A stretch of 64,000 nt of DNA, taken from assembly GCF_000368765.1 (NCBI RefSeq), contig NZ_KB849655.1:519080-583079 (forward strand). The letters run 5' to 3'. The notes beneath the pieces were generated by a model, which worked only from the letters and a program-made list of their open reading frames with translations, had not been told where the DNA came from and searched no databases. Source of the stretch: Acinetobacter junii CIP 64.5 (GTDB lineage Bacteria; Pseudomonadota; Gammaproteobacteria; Pseudomonadales; Moraxellaceae). The position numbers were made by a program, and so were the translations under genes. Of the stretch, positions 7,882 through 16,939 are shown piece after piece. Positions within the stretch are counted from its first letter, which is position 1, and each line of letters starts with the position of its first letter.

Positions 7882-9093
7882 ATGTCCAGTAATCAATCAG
7901 TGATCCAAGCTCCAGTACAACTGATTTTAAATGATCAGCAGGCCATTAATGCTGCCTATCAAGTTGCTGACTTTGCATTAGAAGAACGAAATAAACGAGA
8001 CCAAAATCGTATTTTGCCAACGGAACAAATCAATCAGTTTAGTCAAAAGGGTTTAGGCGGTATCCGTATTCCAAAACAATATGGTGGTGCTTTTGTCTCC
8101 AATAAAACTTTGGCCCATGTGTTTCGTATTTTAAGTAAAGCAGACGCCAATGTTGGGCAAATTCCACAAAACCAATTCGGTCTTTTAAATTTTATTAATA
8201 TCACGGGTTCAGATGCACAAAAACAGTTTATCTACACTGAAATTCTTGCAGGTAAACGCATTGCAAATGGTGGACCTGAAAAAAATTCCAAAGATACCAA
8301 ATCCATTCAAACCACGTTAACGTTGGAAAATGGGCAATACTTTTTAAATGGAGAAAAGTTTTACTCGACTGGAACCAGCTTTGCAGACTGGATAGCGATT
8401 CGTGCCTTACACCCAGATGGTTATACCGTATTGGCGATCGTTGATCGACATGCTGTTGGTGTTGAAGTGATTAATGACTGGAATGGCTTTGGTCAACGCA
8501 CTACAGCCAGCGGAACGGTAAAACTACGTAATGTTGTCGTTGATCCTGCACTATTTTTTAATGAGCGCATTATTGCTGATACTCCAAATGTTCGCGGTGC
8601 CTATTCTCAACTTCTACAAGTTGCCATTGATGTTGGCATCGCCGAAGCAGCTTTTGATGACACTTTAACCAGCATTCGTAAAGCACGCCCCATTATTGAT
8701 GCAGGTGTAGAAAAAGCCAGTGAAGAACATTACACCTTACAAGAAGTTGGTAAACTCAATATCCTGCTCGATGCAGCCATTTTATTACTAGATGAGGCAG
8801 CAGAATTTCTAGATGAACTTGATCAACTTACTGAGATTTCTACCGAACAAGCCGCACGCGCTTCTATTTTAGTAGCAGAAGCAAAGATCTATGCCAATGA
8901 TGCTGCCCTGCATATCTCAGAAAAATTACTCGAATTTGGTGGTAGTCGTGCCAGCCTAAGCCAACATAATCTTGATCAGCATTGGCGCAATGCTCGCGTA
9001 CATACCTTACACGATCCTGTGCGTTGGAAATTCCATGTGATTGGTGACTATTACCTGAATGGTACTCACCCTGCCCGCCATGCTTGGATTTAA
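7882..9093 (+). CDS. SfnB-type flavoprotein (acyl-CoA dehydrogenase fold), copy 1
   Basis: This 403-residue protein has the acyl-CoA dehydrogenase fold of the SfnB/DszC group, flavin-dependent oxidoreductases or monooxygenases used in sulfur acquisition. Visible family blocks are IPKQYGGAFVS (about residues 60-70), NGEKFYSTG, NGFGQRTTASGTV and the C-terminal HWRNARVHTLHDP with RWKFHVIGDYYLNG. It is the first gene of a same-strand cluster with gaps of 0-20 bases, so it sets expression of the whole unit. The next gene is its paralogue. DszC-like members use reduced FMN from a separate reductase, and no reductase gene is visible in this operon. The substrate is not evident. Confidence 0.88.
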   Translation: MSSNQSVIQAPVQLILNDQQAINAAYQVADFALEERNKRDQNRILPTEQINQFSQKGLGGIRIPKQYGGAFVSNKTLAHVFRILSKADANVGQIPQNQFGLLNFINITGSDAQKQFIYTEILAGKRIANGGPEKNSKDTKSIQTTLTLENGQYFLNGEKFYSTGTSFADWIAIRALHPDGYTVLAIVDRHAVGVEVINDWNGFGQRTTASGTVKLRNVVVDPALFFNERIIADTPNVRGAYSQLLQVAIDVGIAEAAFDDTLTSIRKARPIIDAGVEKASEEHYTLQEVGKLNILLDAAILLLDEAAEFLDELDQLTEISTEQAARASILVAEAKIYANDAALHISEKLLEFGGSRASLSQHNLDQHWRNARVHTLHDPVRWKFHVIGDYYLNGTHPARHAWI

Positions 9094-9106
9094 GGAGTAA
9101 ATCATC

Positions 9107-10330
9107 ATGACCTCATATCAAGAATTAGAAGGTTTTGCCAAAACCCATATTAAAGCAGCGCGTATTATTCAGAGCGATAGCGAAGCCCTAGAAATTGCAA
9201 CTCAACTCAGTCAACAGTTTAAACAAAATGCGGTGGAACGCGATGCCAATCGAAACTTGCCGTTTACTGAAATCGAAGCCTATAGTCAGTCAGGTTTATG
9301 GGCAATTACGGTACCTAAGCAGTACGGTGGTGCAGAAGTTTCCAGCCTAACTGTAGCTAAAGTGATTGCGCTGTTTAGTGGTGCGGATGGTTCAATCGGT
9401 CAGATTCCACAAAACCATTTTTATGCATTGGAGGTATTGCGCAATACTGGTACGGAAGCGCAAAAGAAACACCTCTATCAAGAAGTGTTACAAGGTGCGC
9501 GTTTTGGTAATGCACTGGCTGAATTTAAAACACGTACCTCTGCACATAAGCAAACCACATTGATTCCAAGCGAAAACGGTTATCTGATCCAAGGGGAAAA
9601 ATTCTATTGCACTGGTAGCCTATTCGCCCATCGTATTCCAACCTTAGTGGTGAATGAATCTGGACGCGAATTTTTGGCTTTTGTACAAAGAGACAGTCAA
9701 GGATTAGAACTGATTGATGACTGGTCTGGCTTTGGGCAACGGACTACCGGCAGCGGTACAGTCAAATTTCATCAGGTCTTTGTTGCCAAAGAGGATGTGA
9801 TTCCTTTTGATACCGCCTTTAAGCAGCTATCTTTGGTAGGACCATTTGCTCAAATCATGCATGCCGCGATTGAAGTCGGGATTGCTCGTGCTGCTTTTGA
9901 AGAAACCCTAGAACGTGTACGTGTTGCCCGCCCTTGGATTGATGCCAATATTGATTCCGCCACTCAAGACCCCCTAACCCTATTTGAGCTGGGTCGTGTG
10001 GCAACCGATGTCAAAGCCAGCGAACTTTTACTAAAACAAGCAGCTCGCTCTGTAGATATTGCCAAACAAGATTTGAATGCGGAGACCTTAGCCAAAGCCT
10101 CAATTGATGTGGCAAAAGTACGTGCGCATAGTACTGAAACTGCATTAAAGGCATCATCGAAACTGATTGAATTAGCAGGTAGTCGCGGCAGTCAACGTGC
10201 TGATGGTCTTGATCGTCATTGGCGTAATGCACGTGTACACACCTTGCATGATGCTGCACGCTGGAAATATTACTTCATCGGTAATTATGTGTTGAATGGC
10301 ATTCTGCCTCCACGTCGGGGGACTTTGTAA
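9107..10330 (+). CDS. SfnB-type flavoprotein, copy 2
   Basis: A 407-residue paralogue of the preceding gene with the same order of blocks: VPKQYGGAEVS, QGEKFYCTGS, SGFGQRTTGSGTV, and the C-terminal HWRNARVHTLHDAARWKYYFIGNYVLNG. The two proteins are clearly homologous but have diverged throughout, so the duplication is old and each copy may have its own substrate or they may form a heteromer. It starts 13 bases after copy 1 with GGAG upstream, and its TAA overlaps the ATG of the next gene (TAATG), which suggests translational coupling. Confidence 0.88.
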   Translation: MTSYQELEGFAKTHIKAARIIQSDSEALEIATQLSQQFKQNAVERDANRNLPFTEIEAYSQSGLWAITVPKQYGGAEVSSLTVAKVIALFSGADGSIGQIPQNHFYALEVLRNTGTEAQKKHLYQEVLQGARFGNALAEFKTRTSAHKQTTLIPSENGYLIQGEKFYCTGSLFAHRIPTLVVNESGREFLAFVQRDSQGLELIDDWSGFGQRTTGSGTVKFHQVFVAKEDVIPFDTAFKQLSLVGPFAQIMHAAIEVGIARAAFEETLERVRVARPWIDANIDSATQDPLTLFELGRVATDVKASELLLKQAARSVDIAKQDLNAETLAKASIDVAKVRAHSTETALKASSKLIELAGSRGSQRADGLDRHWRNARVHTLHDAARWKYYFIGNYVLNGILPPRRGTL

Positions 10331-11742
10331 TGAGCCAAACGACTGCTAAAAAAATCTTGTTAAATGCCTTTGATATGAACTGTGTCGGTCATATCAATCA
10401 TGGCTTATGGACGCATCCGCGTGATCAATCACATCGCTTTAATGAACTGAGTTATTGGACTGAATTGGCACAAACTTTAGAACAAGGTTTGTTTGATGGT
10501 TTATTTTTAGCTGATATTACAGGTATTTATGATGTCTATCAGAATGGCATCGATCTCACTCTGAAAGAATCGATTCAGTTACCAAGTCATGACCCTTCCA
10601 CCCTGATTTCAGCAATGGCTTTGGTCACGCAGAATTTGGGTTTTGGCGTCACGGTCAATCTCAGCTATGAACAGCCTTATCAATTTGCACGGCGATTTGC
10701 CAGTCTTGATCATTTAACCCAAGGTCGTTTGGGCTGGAATATTGTTACTGGCTATTTGGATAGTGCCGAACGGCTTATTGGGCAAAAAGGTTTAAAAGAT
10801 CATGATGCGCGTTATGATCAAGCCGAGGAGTTTTTACAGCTTTGCTATCAATATTGGGAAGGTTCTTGGGAAAATGATGCCTTAAAAAAAGATAAGCAAC
10901 AGCGCGTTTTTACTGATCCCAATAAAGTCCACTCGATCAATCATCAAGGTCAATATTACCAAAGCCAAGGGGTATTTCAAGTTGCACCTTCGGTTCAACG
11001 TACCCCAACACTTTTCCAAGCTGGTGCTTCACCAAAAGGACTAAAGTTTGCTACGCGCCATGCCGAATGTATTTTTATTGGTGGTGATCAGCCAGAAAAG
11101 ATTCGTCAACAGGTCAATAAAATACGATTACAAGCACAACAACAAGGTCGTGATGAAAATGCGATTAAAGTCTTTGTCGGTATGACCGTTGTCGTCGCGG
11201 AAACACATGAACTCGCCCAGCAAAAACTGGCTGAATATCGTCAATATGCCAGCCCTGAAGCGGGTTTAGCGCATTATGCCAGTTCAGTCGGGATTGATCT
11301 TGCCAAGTTTGCAGATGATGAAGCGATTCCATATCAAAAGAGCAATAGCATTGCTTCCGTCAATGAGAAGTTTAAAGAACAGCGCATCAGCAAAAATGAC
11401 TTAAAAGCCCAACATGTTTTGGGTGGACGTTATCCCCTGATTGTAGGGAGTGGCGCTGAAGTTGCTGAATACCTGATTGAACTACTCGATCAAACTGGCA
11501 TTGATGGTTTTAACCTGACCCGTACAGTTGCACCTGAATCACACCATGATTTCATTCGACTGGTAATTCCTGAGTTACAGCAACGTGGACGCTATAAAAC
11601 TGAATATGCTACAGGCTCATTACGCAATAAGCTATTTGCCCAAGGCGATCATTTAGCTACAAGCCATCCTGCTGATCAGTTCCGATGTAGAACACATAAC
11701 AACGCAGATGAACTAAAAATAATTGAAGAAATTAGCGCTTAA
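10330..11742 (+). CDS. SnaA/DszA/NtaA-type FMN-dependent monooxygenase
   Basis: This 470-residue protein belongs to the bacterial luciferase-like superfamily, in the group that contains DszA (sulfone monooxygenase), SnaA and NtaA. Recognisable blocks are HINHGLWTHPRDQ near the N-terminus, FDGLFLADITGIYDVY, RFASLDHLTQGRLGWNIVTG and the FQAGASPKG region. These enzymes use FMNH2 and O2 to oxidise carbon next to sulfur or nitrogen and often break C-S or C-N bonds. Co-transcription with two DszC-like proteins and an importer suggests oxidative desulfurisation of an imported compound. The start overlaps the previous stop. Substrate unknown. Confidence 0.9.
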   Translation: MSQTTAKKILLNAFDMNCVGHINHGLWTHPRDQSHRFNELSYWTELAQTLEQGLFDGLFLADITGIYDVYQNGIDLTLKESIQLPSHDPSTLISAMALVTQNLGFGVTVNLSYEQPYQFARRFASLDHLTQGRLGWNIVTGYLDSAERLIGQKGLKDHDARYDQAEEFLQLCYQYWEGSWENDALKKDKQQRVFTDPNKVHSINHQGQYYQSQGVFQVAPSVQRTPTLFQAGASPKGLKFATRHAECIFIGGDQPEKIRQQVNKIRLQAQQQGRDENAIKVFVGMTVVVAETHELAQQKLAEYRQYASPEAGLAHYASSVGIDLAKFADDEAIPYQKSNSIASVNEKFKEQRISKNDLKAQHVLGGRYPLIVGSGAEVAEYLIELLDQTGIDGFNLTRTVAPESHHDFIRLVIPELQQRGRYKTEYATGSLRNKLFAQGDHLATSHPADQFRCRTHNNADELKIIEEISA

Positions 11743-11769
11743 CATTTAAGAAAAGAATTGGAGAAATAT

Positions 11770-12600
11770 ATGGCTCAAACAGCCTCTAAAAAATGGTTGG
11801 GTATTGGCCTTGTCGTTGTTGTCGCAATTATTGCCTTATTGATTTGGAATAAACAAAGACAGCACCATAGCACTGAACTGGTGATTGGGATTAGTCCCTC
11901 TTTTGCCCATCCATTGCAAGTTGCAGCGGATGAAGCCAAACAGCAAGGTTTGAATGTCAAATTGGTCGAGTTTTCCGACTGGAATACCCCAAACATCACT
12001 TTGAATCATGGCGATATTGATGCGAACTTTTTCCAGCATCAACCTTTTTTGGATAATGCCATTAAAGAAACTGGCTTTAAATTAAAGTCATTTGCTGCTG
12101 GTGCGGCTTCACATGTTGGACTGTATTCAAAAAAATATAAAAGTTTTGATGAACTTCCGAATGGTGCAACTGTTGCGATTCCGAATGATCCTGTCAATCA
12201 AGGGCGTGCTTTATTGCTATTGCAACAAGCCAAGTTGATTGAGCTGAAAGACAGCAATAATCACCTTTCTGCACTGAAGGACATTACAGCGAATCCGAAG
12301 AACCTGAAATTTACCGAAGTTGAAGGCCCTCAAACTGCACGTGCCATTGATGATGTTGATCTCGCTTTTGGCTATCCACATTATTTACGTTTAGCCAAAA
12401 CGGCTGATCCTGAAATTGCCTTGTTGTTTGATGACAATACCAATAAACGTTATGCGATTTTATTTGTGGTGCGTGATGATTATCAGGACAAAGACAACAA
12501 ACTACAGAAATTTGTCGAGATTTATCAAAACTCAGCAAAAGTTAAAGCAGCCTTGGATAGCGATTTCGGTCCAACGTTGTGGTTCCCAGGTTGGAAATAA
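11770..12600 (+). CDS. MetQ/NlpA-family ABC transporter substrate-binding protein, membrane-anchored type
   Basis: The 276-residue protein belongs to the MetQ/NlpA family of binding proteins. The blocks GDIDANFFQHQPFLD, VAIPNDPVNQGRALLLLQ and the C-terminal GPTLWFPGW are conserved. MetQ proteins are usually lipoproteins, but here the N-terminal hydrophobic segment (KKWLGIGLVVVVAIIALLIW) is followed by a basic stretch and contains no lipobox cysteine or clear signal-peptidase site, so it is probably an uncleaved membrane anchor. I chose the ATG at 11770, with GGAG seven bases upstream, over an earlier TTG. Ligand: methionine or, given the enzymes upstream, another organosulfur compound. Confidence 0.88.
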   Translation: MAQTASKKWLGIGLVVVVAIIALLIWNKQRQHHSTELVIGISPSFAHPLQVAADEAKQQGLNVKLVEFSDWNTPNITLNHGDIDANFFQHQPFLDNAIKETGFKLKSFAAGAASHVGLYSKKYKSFDELPNGATVAIPNDPVNQGRALLLLQQAKLIELKDSNNHLSALKDITANPKNLKFTEVEGPQTARAIDDVDLAFGYPHYLRLAKTADPEIALLFDDNTNKRYAILFVVRDDYQDKDNKLQKFVEIYQNSAKVKAALDSDFGPTLWFPGWK

Positions 12601-12611
12601 GGAGAACAATC

Positions 12612-13682
12612 ATGGTGAGTTTTGGTTCACAGGTCGATTTTTCAGTCCAGCATCTGAAAATACGTGGTTTAAATAAGTTTTATAATGTACAGGGCCAACG
12701 CTTACATACCTTAAAAGACATTCATCTCGATATTCCCAAAGGACAGATTGTTGGGATTATTGGAAAAAGCGGTGCGGGTAAATCCTCCCTACTCCGTACC
12801 TTAAACGGCTTAGAGTCGATTGATACAGGCAGTATTTTGATTCATCAACAAAATATCGCGGAATTGAGCCATGCCGAGTTGATCAAAACTCGGCAGAAAA
12901 TTGGCATGATTTTTCAGCATTTTAATTTAATGTCTGCCAAAACGGTGTGGGAAAACGTAGCCTTACCGCTGCGTATTGCAGGTTATGACAAGGCTGAGAT
13001 TGAACAACGGGTCAGCGATGTACTGACGCTGGTGGGATTAGAAGCGAAGCGACATGATTACCCTGCTCAACTGTCTGGTGGACAGAAACAACGTGTTGGT
13101 ATCGCACGTGCTTTGGTTTCTCAGCCTGAAATCCTGCTCTGTGATGAAGCCACCTCAGCACTGGACCCTGAAAGTACCGCCAACATTCTGTCCTTATTAA
13201 AACAGATCAATCGAGACCTCGGTTTAACCATTGTCTTGATCACCCATGAAATGCAAGTTATCCAAGAGATTTGCGATCAAGTGATCGTAATTGATCAGGG
13301 TGAAATTGTTGAAGCCGGGCAAGTCTGGTCGGTATTTTCCAATCCACAACAACAGATCACGCAGGAATTACTCAACTTTGAACAGGTGAATTTACCCTTT
13401 GAGTTGAGCCAAACCATTCTGCCTCAGAGTACGCATCAGATTTTAAAATTGAAATATGTCAGTGAGTCGAAATCGGTGCCTGATTTATATGAACTATTGG
13501 ATGGCTTTAATAGCCCCGTTCAGGTGTATTACAGTCAGATAGATACCATTCAGCAACGTACCATTGGCTCATTGATCATCGGGATTCGCAATCTCAACTT
13601 TGATCTCAACCACTCACAATCTGAAAAACATCCTGCTATAACACAACTTGAGGTGATCGGTTATGTACAATCAACTCATTGA
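12612..13682 (+). CDS. metN: Methionine-type ABC transporter ATP-binding protein
   Basis: The 356-residue ATPase has Walker A GKSGAGKSS (about residues 51-59), the Q-loop IGMIFQHFNL, signature LSGGQKQR (154-161), Walker B ILLCDEATSALDP and the H-loop ITHEM. After the ATPase core comes a C-terminal regulatory domain of the NIL/ACT-like type seen in MetN, where methionine binding inhibits transport. I chose the ATG at 12612, with GGAG upstream, because the longer frame starting at GTG 12579 would run into the previous gene. The gene order here (binding protein, ATPase, permease) differs from the usual metNIQ order. Confidence 0.92.
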   Translation: MVSFGSQVDFSVQHLKIRGLNKFYNVQGQRLHTLKDIHLDIPKGQIVGIIGKSGAGKSSLLRTLNGLESIDTGSILIHQQNIAELSHAELIKTRQKIGMIFQHFNLMSAKTVWENVALPLRIAGYDKAEIEQRVSDVLTLVGLEAKRHDYPAQLSGGQKQRVGIARALVSQPEILLCDEATSALDPESTANILSLLKQINRDLGLTIVLITHEMQVIQEICDQVIVIDQGEIVEAGQVWSVFSNPQQQITQELLNFEQVNLPFELSQTILPQSTHQILKLKYVSESKSVPDLYELLDGFNSPVQVYYSQIDTIQQRTIGSLIIGIRNLNFDLNHSQSEKHPAITQLEVIGYVQSTH

Positions 13683-14322
13683 TCTATTACTGACAGGCAC
13701 TACCGATACTTTAATCATGGTGGGTGTCTCTGCAATTCTTGCTTTTCTGATTGGGCTACCCATTGCCTTAATTTTGGTGAGTACTGCTGATTTTGGGATT
13801 TACCCTTCCAAGAAAATCAATCAATCCTTAGGCTGGATCATTAACATCACTCGATCAGTCCCCTTCCTGATTTTAATGGTGGCATTGATTCCATTTACCC
13901 GCTGGATCGTTGGCACCAGTTATGGTGTTTTAGCCGCGATTGTACCCTTAACCATTGCGGCTATTCCGTTCTTTGCCCGCATTGCAGAGGTCAGTCTACG
14001 TGAAGTAGATCAAGGGTTGATTGAAGCAGCACAAGCAATGGGCTGTAACCGCAAGCAGATTCTTTGGCATGTATTGCTTCCTGAAGCTTTGCCGGGAATT
14101 GTTGCAGGTTTTACCGTGACTATTGTCACCATGATCAGCTCTTCTGCCATTGCAGGTGCGATTGGTGCAGGTGGGCTCGGTGATATTGCCTATCGTTATG
14201 GCTATCAGCGTTTTGATATGCAAGTCATGCTGGCGGTGATTTTGGTCCTAATTGTTTTGGTCATGTTGGTACAAACGACAGGTGATAATATTGCCAAACA
14301 ACTCGATAAACGAAAAGTTTGA
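13663..14322 (+). CDS. metI: Methionine-type ABC transporter permease
   Basis: A 219-residue inner-membrane permease with about five transmembrane helices. The EAA motif that contacts the ATPase is present as EAAQAMGCNRKQILWHVLLPEA (about residues 121-142), and the helix TIVTMISSSAIAGAIGAGGLGDIAY is characteristic of MetI. The start overlaps the end of metN by 20 bases, which implies translational coupling. It is the last gene of the operon and is followed by a hairpin. With the ATPase and the binding protein it should form a type I ABC importer. Confidence 0.93.
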   Translation: MYNQLIDLLLTGTTDTLIMVGVSAILAFLIGLPIALILVSTADFGIYPSKKINQSLGWIINITRSVPFLILMVALIPFTRWIVGTSYGVLAAIVPLTIAAIPFFARIAEVSLREVDQGLIEAAQAMGCNRKQILWHVLLPEALPGIVAGFTVTIVTMISSSAIAGAIGAGGLGDIAYRYGYQRFDMQVMLAVILVLIVLVMLVQTTGDNIAKQLDKRKV

Positions 14323-14344
14323 TCCTGAATTATGAATCCTCACT

Positions 14345-14374
14345 AGCCATGACCTGACTTTGTCATGGCTTTCA
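14345..14374 (+). terminator. Probable terminator of the organosulfur operon
   Basis: AGCCATGAC/GTCATGGCT forms a perfect 9-bp stem with an 8-base loop. The T-rich tail is short (TTCATGT), so it may be leaky. Confidence 0.55.
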
Positions 14375-14421
14375 TGTAAAATCAGCAACAATTTTTAAAT
14401 AACACATTTGTGAGTGGTTTC

Positions 14422-15513
14422 ATGGGTTTTAATTGCGGTATTGTTGGTCTGCCAAACGTAGGTAAATCTACATTATTTAATGCATTAACAAAGGCAGCGA
14501 TTGCTGCTGAAAACTTTCCTTTCTGTACCATTGAACCAAATACAGGCATTGTTCCTGTTCCAGATCCACGTTTAGACAAACTTACAGCAATTGTTAAACC
14601 ACAACGTGTTATTCCAACTACGATGGAATTCGTTGATATCGCAGGTTTGGTTGCTGGTGCTTCAAAAGGTGAAGGTCTGGGTAACCAATTCCTTGCAAAC
14701 ATCCGTGAAACTGATGCAATCGCACACGTAGTACGTTGTTTTGAAGATGAAAACGTGATTCACGTAAATGGTAAAATTGACCCATTAGATGACATCGCAA
14801 CCATCAATACTGAACTTGCACTTGCTGACCTTGATACTGTTGCAAAAGCATTACTACGCTTAACTAAAGCAGCTAAAGGTGGCGATAAAGATGCAATTGC
14901 CACTAAAGCAGCATTAGAAAAAATCCAACCTTTACTCGATGAAGGTAAACCAGCACGTGCCGCTGACCTATCAGATGATGAGCGTAAAGCTGTTCGTGGT
15001 TTTGGTTTAATGACACTTAAACCAACCATGTATATTGCCAACGTTGCAGAAGATGGTTTTGAAAACAACCCACATCTTGACGCAGTTAAAAAACTTGCTG
15101 CTGAAGAAAATGCAATCGTTGTACCACTTTGCAATCAGATCGAAGCCGAAATTTCATTACTTGAAGATGAAGACCGTGCTGAATTCTTAGAAGCAATGGG
15201 TATGGAAGAGCCAGGTCTAAACGTAGTGATTCGTGCAGGCTATAGCTTACTTGGCTTACAAACATACTTTACTGCAGGCGTACAAGAAGTTCGTGCTTGG
15301 ACAGTTAAAGTGGGTGCGACTGCGCCACAAGCGGCTGGTGTGATTCACACTGATTTTGAAAAAGGTTTTATTCGTGCAGAATGTATTTCTTACGATGACT
15401 TTATTCAATACAACGGTGAAAACGGCGCGAAAGAAGCAGGAAAATGGCGTCTAGAAGGTAAAACTTATGTCGTTCAAGACGGTGATGTCCTTCACTTCCG
15501 TTTCAACGTATAA
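14422..15513 (+). CDS. ychF: Redox-regulated ATPase YchF (Obg-like)
   Basis: The 363-residue product has the same length as E. coli YchF. The N-terminal P-loop GLPNVGKST (residues 9-17) and a [17 protein letters not shown] switch region mark the OLA1/YchF branch, which prefers ATP to GTP; the C-terminal TGS domain includes [19 protein letters not shown]. The protein binds ribosomes and influences translation and oxidative-stress sensitivity. The ATG at 14422 gives the conserved start MGFNCGIVG and is preferred to the GTG at 14410. In enterobacteria ychF follows pth; here its upstream neighbour is the metI gene. Confidence 0.96.
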   Translation: MGFNCGIVGLPNVGKSTLFNALTKAAIAAENFPFCTIEPNTGIVPVPDPRLDKLTAIVKPQRVIPTTMEFVDIAGLVAGASKGEGLGNQFLANIRETDAIAHVVRCFEDENVIHVNGKIDPLDDIATINTELALADLDTVAKALLRLTKAAKGGDKDAIATKAALEKIQPLLDEGKPARAADLSDDERKAVRGFGLMTLKPTMYIANVAEDGFENNPHLDAVKKLAAEENAIVVPLCNQIEAEISLLEDEDRAEFLEAMGMEEPGLNVVIRAGYSLLGLQTYFTAGVQEVRAWTVKVGATAPQAAGVIHTDFEKGFIRAECISYDDFIQYNGENGAKEAGKWRLEGKTYVVQDGDVLHFRFNV

Positions 15514-15532
15514 ATCAAAGTTTTGATTTCCA

Positions 15533-15568
15533 AACCGCCAATTTGACCTGATTGGCGGTTTTTTTTAT
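15533..15568 (+). terminator. Terminator of ychF
   Basis: AACCGCCAAT and ATTGGCGGTT form a perfect 10-bp stem with an 8-base loop, followed directly by a run of T. It is also usable by the convergent gene at 15599. Confidence 0.9.
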
Positions 15569-15598
15569 TTTTTATTACCACTTAAATTTAAAAACAAC

Positions 15599-16171
15599 TT
15601 ATAACAATAACTTTTTCAATTGTTGCGTGACATGCAATCTCGCTTTTTTCTGCTTAAAGATAGTTGGGATATGTAATAAAAAGAAAGAATGTCGAAAATT
15701 TTTGTGGTCTCTTAGGTTTTCATTTAGATAATGATACAGATCCAAAGCAGCCTCACGATGAAACGCCCATAAAACTTGCTGTTTATACATCACAGTGTAA
15801 TAAGCATCATTCGGCCAGTTTAAATGATGCTTTTGTTGACAATTACATGATTCGCAAACGACTCCTCCATGACTTAGTCTGGAATAACGTGCATGCCAAA
15901 CTGTTGCATCATAGCCTTTAGGTAAGTCTTGAATTTGTTCAATCGGAATTGATAAATTTGGATAATAAAATGCAGCATGCCAATAAGCTCCGCAACTATC
16001 CTGAAAGCGCTCATATTCAAAAGCAGCATGTTGTTGGAAATACTCGACATCTTTCTTGAGTGTTATCTTGGCTATTCTGGCAAATTCGAAATTAGCTTTA
16101 CCGACACAACAACATGGACATTTAATTTCTAATTTTTCAGGTAAGGACCAATATTCATAAATTCCTGTCAT
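15599..16171 (-). CDS. Cys-rich protein of unknown function
   Basis: I do not recognise this 190-residue protein. Near the N-terminus it has a CPCC motif (KCPCCCVGKANFE), and in the middle CESCNCQQKHH, which could together form zinc-binding sites. It is rich in His, Trp and Tyr (for example YWHAAFYYPN and WHARYSRLSHGG). There is no signal peptide or membrane helix, so a cytoplasmic location is likely. It is convergent with ychF and its upstream neighbour is the Mpo1-like gene on the same strand. The composition suggests a nucleic-acid or metal-binding role, but that is only inference. Confidence 0.65.
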   Translation of the reverse strand: MTGIYEYWSLPEKLEIKCPCCCVGKANFEFARIAKITLKKDVEYFQQHAAFEYERFQDSCGAYWHAAFYYPNLSIPIEQIQDLPKGYDATVWHARYSRLSHGGVVCESCNCQQKHHLNWPNDAYYTVMYKQQVLWAFHREAALDLYHYLNENLRDHKNFRHSFFLLHIPTIFKQKKARLHVTQQLKKLLL

Positions 16172-16250
16172 TTGCTCTTTAATAATAAATCATCAACCTA
16201 AACCGAAAATAAGCTTAGCAATTAGATCAAGCTTTTAGAATCAGTAAATG

Positions 16251-16282
16251 AAAAAGCCAAGTCGTTATGAGCTTGGCTTTTT
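16251..16282 (-). terminator. Terminator of the Mpo1-like gene
   Basis: AAAAAGCCAAG and CTTGGCTTTTT pair over 11 bases around a 10-base loop. On the minus strand the stem is followed by T-rich sequence and lies 18 bases after the stop codon. Confidence 0.85.
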
Positions 16283-16299
16283 AACTTGCAATAGATCAA

Positions 16300-16833
16300 T
16301 TAAGACGCTGTTTGCGGTTTCATATCCATTTCTGCACGTTTCATTTGTGCTTCTTTTAAAATACGTTGATGTAATGGCTTACGGAATCCAAGTAGAAAAA
16401 CGAACTCTGCCAATACAAATAGAGGTCCTATTGCTAAACCAATCAAATCATCAACAAATGCAGGTTTTTTCTTCTCGAAATAATGCCCTACAAATTGAAA
16501 TACCCAACCTACTACAAAAATACCGATACTCGCTCCTAACCAGCTCCACATCGGTAATACGGCTATTTTTACTGCAAGTGGATATGCTGCGATGAATATA
16601 ATCAACATTAGAATGCCAAATAACTTATCTAGTGATATATAGTAAATCGCACTCAATACAATCAGTATCGATGCCAAAGTCACTGAAACTCCTGATATTT
16701 CTACTCCCACACGCGCAGTTAAGCATAAAATTGAAAAAACAATCAGTGGAATACCCACAAAATGGGTCACAATATTTTTCTGATCCAAATGATATGCAGC
16801 ATACTGACTGAGTAGACGCTCCAAATTTGTCAT
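16300..16833 (-). CDS. Mpo1-like (DUF962) membrane protein
   Basis: The 177-residue protein has about four transmembrane helices and the two histidine-containing blocks of the family: YHLDQKNIVTHFVGIP near the N-terminus and FQFVGHYFEKKKPAF in the middle. Yeast Mpo1 is an iron-dependent dioxygenase that removes one carbon from 2-hydroxy fatty acids, and the conserved histidines are thought to bind iron. The bacterial members are largely uncharacterised, so fatty-acid alpha-oxidation is a family-based suggestion only. It is divergent from the Crp/Fnr-type gene, with about 106 bases between them. Confidence 0.85.
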   Translation of the reverse strand: MTNLERLLSQYAAYHLDQKNIVTHFVGIPLIVFSILCLTARVGVEISGVSVTLASILIVLSAIYYISLDKLFGILMLIIFIAAYPLAVKIAVLPMWSWLGASIGIFVVGWVFQFVGHYFEKKKPAFVDDLIGLAIGPLFVLAEFVFLLGFRKPLHQRILKEAQMKRAEMDMKPQTAS

Positions 16834-16939
16834 TTTTAATTCCTCATATTATTTCTGTATGTTATTAATCTATTACAAATCAGCAAATAAAATTGTCATG
16901 TAGCTGACAAATGGATTTATATTTTTAAAAGGAAATAGA

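Noticed and set aside
12579-12611. Longer start for metN (GTG at 12579)
   Set aside because: It would overlap the binding-protein gene, while ATG 12612 has a good ribosome-binding site and gives the family's usual N-terminus.
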